Assembly: GCA_005223075.1 (NCBI GenBank)
Contig: NJBO01000020.1
Location: 1-33,250, forward strand
DNA: 33,250 nucleotides
Direction of reading: 5' to 3'
Source of the DNA: a candidate division TA06 bacterium B3_TA06
Lineage (GTDB): Bacteria; Hydrothermota; Tepidihabitantia; B3-TA06
Shown here: one piece after another, positions 30,731 to 33,250 of the stretch
Position numbering within the stretch: position 1 is the first letter of the stretch
Layout: each line of letters begins with the position of its first letter
Position numbers and translations under genes: made by a program
The notes under the pieces: generated by a model
What the model saw: only the letters and a program-made list of their open reading frames with translations
Databases searched by the model: none
What the model was told of the DNA's origin: nothing

Positions 30731-31441
30731 CTACTTCCCGGACTTTGTGTTACGGGTTGTGTTACGGGAATCGGAGGCTACCTTGCCGTCCTTTAGGAGT
30801 ATCAGGCGGTGGGCAAAATCCATGACCATCTTGTCGTGGGTGGAGAAGACGAAGGTGGTGTTCTTTTTCTTGTTTAATTCTTTCATGAGTTCCAGGGTCT
30901 CCATGCCGGTGGTGGAGTCCAGGTTGGCGGTAGGTTCGTCTGCCAGAACCAGTTTGGGTTCCTTGATCAAGGCCCTGGCAATGGCAACGCGCTGCTGTTG
31001 TCCACCCGACATGGCAAGAGGACGGCGATAGATGTAATCCTTGAGGCCCACATCGATCAGTAGCTGTTCTACCGTCTCCTTGCGCTTGCGTTTACTCCAT
31101 TTGAGAAGGATCAACGGTATCTCCACGTTTTCGAACGCAGTAAGCACCGGGATCAGATTGAACGACTGGAACACGAACCCTATGGAGTTCTTACGCAGTT
31201 CGGCACGTGCCTTGTTGCTCAAATCGGCCAGGTCGGTGCCGTTAAGCGAGACCGTGCCAGAGGTAGGCACGTCCAGACAGCCGATGATGTTTAATAGTGT
31301 GGTTTTGCCTGAACCTGAAGGACCGGCGATGGAAAGGAACTCTCCCTCGGCTATCTCCAGGTCAACGCCACGCAGCGCCTTGGTTATGACCTTGCCGGTC
31401 TTGTAGTCCTTGGTCAGGTCTTGGATGGTTAAGAGGGCCAT
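30731..31441 (-). CDS. ABC transporter ATPase, MacB/LolD type
   Basis: 236 aa. It powers the two following permeases. Walker A is GPSGSGKT at residues 40-47, the Q-loop is FVFQSFNLIP near 89, the signature SGGQQQ starts at about 145, and Walker B is LVLADE at 164-169, followed by PTANLDSTTG as in LolD/MacB. The switch histidine is in FSTHD. The C-terminus extends past the usual end as SRNTTRNTKSGK, encoded by two copies of the GTGTTACGGG repeat on the opposite strand. AAAGGAG lies 5 nt before the ATG. It lies 18 nt after the TetR gene. Confidence 0.95.
   Translation of the reverse strand: MALLTIQDLTKDYKTGKVITKALRGVDLEIAEGEFLSIAGPSGSGKTTLLNIIGCLDVPTSGTVSLNGTDLADLSNKARAELRKNSIGFVFQSFNLIPVLTAFENVEIPLILLKWSKRKRKETVEQLLIDVGLKDYIYRRPLAMSGGQQQRVAIARALIKEPKLVLADEPTANLDSTTGMETLELMKELNKKKNTTFVFSTHDKMVMDFAHRLILLKDGKVASDSRNTTRNTKSGK
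30747..30768 (+). repeat. GTGTTACGGG repeats at the ATPase C-terminus
   Basis: Two units, at 30747-30756 and 30759-30768, encode the RNTTRNT tail of the ATPase on the minus strand. Confidence 0.65.
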
Positions 31442-31459
31442 TGTTTCTCCTTTGCTGCG

Positions 31460-32092
31460 TTATTTCTTCTCCAGCCCCTTAAGGATGAGATCAACGTATT
31501 CCTCAATCTCATCGTCAGTGAGCTCTCTTGTTTTCAAATACTTGGTGATGAACTTGCTGCCCTGCAGAAAGGCGAGGCTGAACATGTACCATACAGCCAG
31601 CTTGGGGTTTATGGGACGGATCTCGCCTTTTTCCACGGCCTGGGCAATTATCTGTTCCATGTACTTTATGGACTGGCCCATTGCCGATTCCAGCTTGGGC
31701 GATAGCCCTGGCGAGCCGCTGTCTATCCATTCCCTGGTGAAAAGTTCAATAGCGGTATTTTTCTTTTTTGCCAGTTTCATCTTGGCTTTGGCCAGGGCCA
31801 AGAACCTGTCGCGTAACGAGGCGCTGGGGTCATCAATCCTTTTTAACAATTCCAGCAAACCTACCGCGCTTTCGATCAGTGTTGCCTGGTAAAGTCCCTG
31901 CTTATCTTTGTAATAGTAGTAGATATTGGGCGAGGTGACGCCTGCTTTATCGGCAATATCCCTGATCGAAGCGCCTTCAAATCCTTTCTGAGCAAACAGT
32001 TCAGTGGCGGCATCCAGAATCTTTTTTCTAACCTCACCGCGCTTGCGGCGCTTCTGGTCTGACTCCTTACGGGTAATTAATTTGTTCTTCAT
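31460..32092 (-). CDS. TetR-family transcriptional regulator
   Basis: 210 aa from the ATG at 32092, 4-5 nt after AAGGAGAG; a longer in-frame start runs into the upstream gene without a site. The first 20 residues are very basic. The DNA-binding domain is KKILDAATELFAQKGFEGASIRDIADKAGVTSPNIYYYYKDKQGLY (in part), a textbook TetR helix-turn-helix. The C-terminal ligand domain resembles the common TetR_C types but its ligand is unknown. The operon promoter lies between two copies of TTAACGAAYGTTAR, probably its own operator sites, so autorepression of the export operon is likely. Confidence 0.92.
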   Translation of the reverse strand: MKNKLITRKESDQKRRKRGEVRKKILDAATELFAQKGFEGASIRDIADKAGVTSPNIYYYYKDKQGLYQATLIESAVGLLELLKRIDDPSASLRDRFLALAKAKMKLAKKKNTAIELFTREWIDSGSPGLSPKLESAMGQSIKYMEQIIAQAVEKGEIRPINPKLAVWYMFSLAFLQGSKFITKYLKTRELTDDEIEEYVDLILKGLEKK

Positions 32093-32138
32093 CTCTCCTT
32101 CCTTCAATTTGGGCGAATCGGCTGTCAGCTGAAATACC

Positions 32139-32660
32139 CTACGAGGTTTTGAACCTTGTGCCATATACCTTCCTTGGGAAGTCACCCTTTGCATACTCAA
32201 CCTTACGTTCCCTTTTCACAATAACTTCATCTGCATACGCCTCTATTACCTCCCCTATGATCAGACTCTTATCCCCGGTTTCTATCTCATGATCGAGCTT
32301 GCATTCTATGTGAGCCACACATTCATCTATAATTGGAGCTTTTACCGCGCGTGCCGGTTTCGGGGTCAGGCCTGTTTCTTTAAATTTATCCACCTCATGA
32401 CCTGAATGGAGACCGCAGTAGTATATCTCCGGCTTCAATCCCGAGGTGGGCACATTTATGACGAACTCCTTGGTTGAGGTTATCAGTTTATAGGAATAAG
32501 AACCCCTCCCTATAGCGCACGCTATCAGAGGGGGGAGTTTGGAGACGGGCATGCAGAAGCTAAGGGCTATGATGTTTGATTCCCCGGCAATATCACCGCA
32601 CGTTATAAGGTAATGCCTCATCGGCCACATGAACTCCAGATATTCAACATCTACCTTCAT
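32139..32660 (-). CDS. Flavin reductase-like FMN-binding protein
   Basis: 173 aa from the ATG at 32660, 5 nt after ATAGGAG; an ATG six codons earlier has no site. The sequence fits the flavin-reductase split barrel: MWPMRHYLITCGDIAGESNIIALSF near the start, PPLIACAIGRGSYSYKLI, FVINVPTSGL and a C-terminal ESxVIGEV-like LIIGEVIEAYADEV (in part). Such proteins bind FMN and act as NAD(P)H:flavin oxidoreductases or remain uncharacterised. It is the first gene of the operon and its link to export is unclear; a redox or stress role is possible. Confidence 0.85.
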   Translation of the reverse strand: MKVDVEYLEFMWPMRHYLITCGDIAGESNIIALSFCMPVSKLPPLIACAIGRGSYSYKLITSTKEFVINVPTSGLKPEIYYCGLHSGHEVDKFKETGLTPKPARAVKAPIIDECVAHIECKLDHEIETGDKSLIIGEVIEAYADEVIVKRERKVEYAKGDFPRKVYGTRFKTS

Positions 32661-32720
32661 TTTATCTCCTATCGGCATTGGCTTTTATCTCAAGCATCAT
32701 TCCCCCAAGATCCAATCTCT

Positions 32721-32734
32721 TTAACGAACGTTAG
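32721..32734. promoter_or_regulatory. Probable TetR operator, promoter-proximal
   Basis: TTAACGAACGTTAG, with arms TAACG/CGTTA. It lies just downstream of the -10 box and covers the expected start site at about 32732. Confidence 0.65.
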
Positions 32735-32738
32735 GTAA

Positions 32739-32766
32739 ATTATAGGAGGATTTTTGGATCTGTCAA
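32739..32766 (-). promoter_or_regulatory. Consensus promoter of the TetR-ABC operon
   Basis: Read leftward, TTGACA (32761-32766), 16 bp, TATAAT (32739-32744). Both boxes are perfect. Palindromic sites flank it on both sides. The leader to the first gene is about 70 nt. Confidence 0.88.
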
Positions 32767-32772
32767 GGTGTT

Positions 32773-32786
32773 TTAACGAATGTTAA
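32773..32786. promoter_or_regulatory. Probable TetR operator, upstream copy
   Basis: TTAACGAATGTTAA, 12 of 14 bases equal to the site at 32721. The centres are 52 bp apart, close to five helical turns, and it lies just upstream of the -35 box. From 32787 to 33000 I see no gene and no other clear signal. Confidence 0.62.
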
Positions 32787-33000
32787 TTAAAATTCGCCTG
32801 CCAGTGGGTTTTTAGGGGTTTTCTCCGAAAACAATCATGTTTTGAATTTGAAGTGGGGTGTTAGGGATAGACTAACTGAAGTCAATGTCCGCTACAGGTA
32901 CGTCATCCTCAATCGTCCTGCCTTTTGCCTTCTTGTTTTGCGAACATGTACTATGCAGCTAACTGCGTCTCATGTTAGCCCTCTTAATTTCGTTTCCCCT

Positions 33001-33250
33001 TTAGCGCACGCGGATGAGCTTTCTTGTAGCCGTATGGTTCCCTGCCTCCATCCTGATGAAGTAGACGCCAGTGGCCACAGCTCGACCGAGATCATCTCGA
33101 CCATCCCAGGTTATAGCATAATGACCCGAGGCCTTGATACCAGAGCTCAGGGTCTTCACTGGCCTGCCCGAGACATCGTAGACCTTCAGGTTGACCAGGC
33201 CTGAATGGGCAAGCGAATAGTAAATATCGGTGGAAAGCTTGAAGGGGTTG
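33001..33250 (-). CDS. 3' end of a secreted protein with FlgD/type IX-like sorting domain
   Basis: The gene runs in from the right edge; its start lies outside the window and the stop is at 33001-33003. The 82 visible residues read NPFKLSTDIYYSLAHSGLV, then NLKVYDVSGRPVKTLSSG, HYAITWDGRDDLGRAVATG and VYFIRMEAGNHTATRKL, ending IRVR. This is the common C-terminal domain of secreted proteins in this kind of organism (VxxYDxxGrxVxxL...W.GrD..G..v..GvYf.r). It resembles the last 90 residues of the M6 protease at 2539. The identity of the rest of the protein cannot be told. Confidence 0.85.
   Translation of the reverse strand, partial: NPFKLSTDIYYSLAHSGLVNLKVYDVSGRPVKTLSSGIKASGHYAITWDGRDDLGRAVATGVYFIRMEAGNHTATRKLIRVR

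Noticed and set aside
32958-32979. GCTAAC / GTTAGC inverted repeat as terminator of the right-edge gene
   Set aside because: Only 6-bp arms, a 10-nt loop and no T run in the leftward direction.
32842-33204. Plus-strand frame of 120 codons at the right end
   Set aside because: It is antisense to the sorting-domain gene, whose minus-strand reading matches a known domain pattern.

Overview
The window looks like chromosomal sequence of an uncultured Gram-negative bacterium of the FCB group. Candidate division WOR-3 or a neighbour is my best guess; this is inferred from gene style, not from a marker search. Supporting signs are a PorV/PorQ-like barrel, two secreted proteins with C-terminal sorting-type domains, an LVIVD-propeller lipoprotein, a LolA-like protein beside MacB/FtsX-type permeases, DUF4388, and many short hairpin repeats between genes. 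Most of the window is moderately GC-rich. The block at about 21.3-23.1 kb is clearly richer in A+T.

Layout. 0-1.3 kb: the likely 5' end of a leftward gene, a Spy/CpxP-like periplasmic protein and a small barrel-like exported protein. 1.3-2.5 kb: a repeat cluster, tRNA-Arg(ACG), tadA (which deaminates that tRNA) and tRNA-Ser(CGA). 2.5-8 kb: a secreted M6-type metalloprotease with FG-GAP repeats, a small membrane protein and nadB. 8.2-9.8 kb: a leftward LVIVD lipoprotein. 9.9-20.4 kb: one long rightward block, grpE-dnaK-dnaJ-rsmE-rpsU-mutS2-dnaG-rpoD, joining the heat-shock chaperone operon to the macromolecular synthesis operon, closed by a strong terminator. 20.4-23.4 kb: an accessory island with an 11-bp tandem array, hairpin repeats, a small two-helix membrane protein and an A+T-rich two-gene cassette (TIR-domain protein plus a helical partner), flanked by related direct-repeat blocks. 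23.4-27 kb: a KOW-ended protein of unknown function, a PorV-like barrel, accA and a DUF4388 protein. 27.1-32.7 kb: a leftward operon of flavin-reductase-like protein, TetR regulator, ABC ATPase, two FtsX/MacB permeases and a LolA-like protein, driven by a consensus promoter lying between two matching operators. 33.0 kb to the end: the 3' end of a leftward gene encoding a secretion-sorting domain.

Promoters are unusually easy to read. Nine have TTGAC(A/G/T), a spacer and a TATAAT-like box, and eight of the nine spacers are exactly 16 bp. Several genes (grpE, the TIR gene, the 106-aa membrane protein and the left-edge gene) start 6-9 nt after the -10 box, which implies leaderless mRNAs. Others have a normal Shine-Dalgarno sequence in a short leader.

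The best candidate for a new system is the TIR cassette. It has its own leaderless promoter, an ATGA overlap between its two genes, a putative NADase TIR domain fused to a winged-helix-like region, and a partner that is not a known Thoeris ThsA. The best non-coding candidates are three dispersed repeat families: a hairpin with compensatory stem changes, a CCCCAC/GGGGACCCC element with a variable centre, and the 10-mer GTGTTACGGG, which also lies inside coding sequences.
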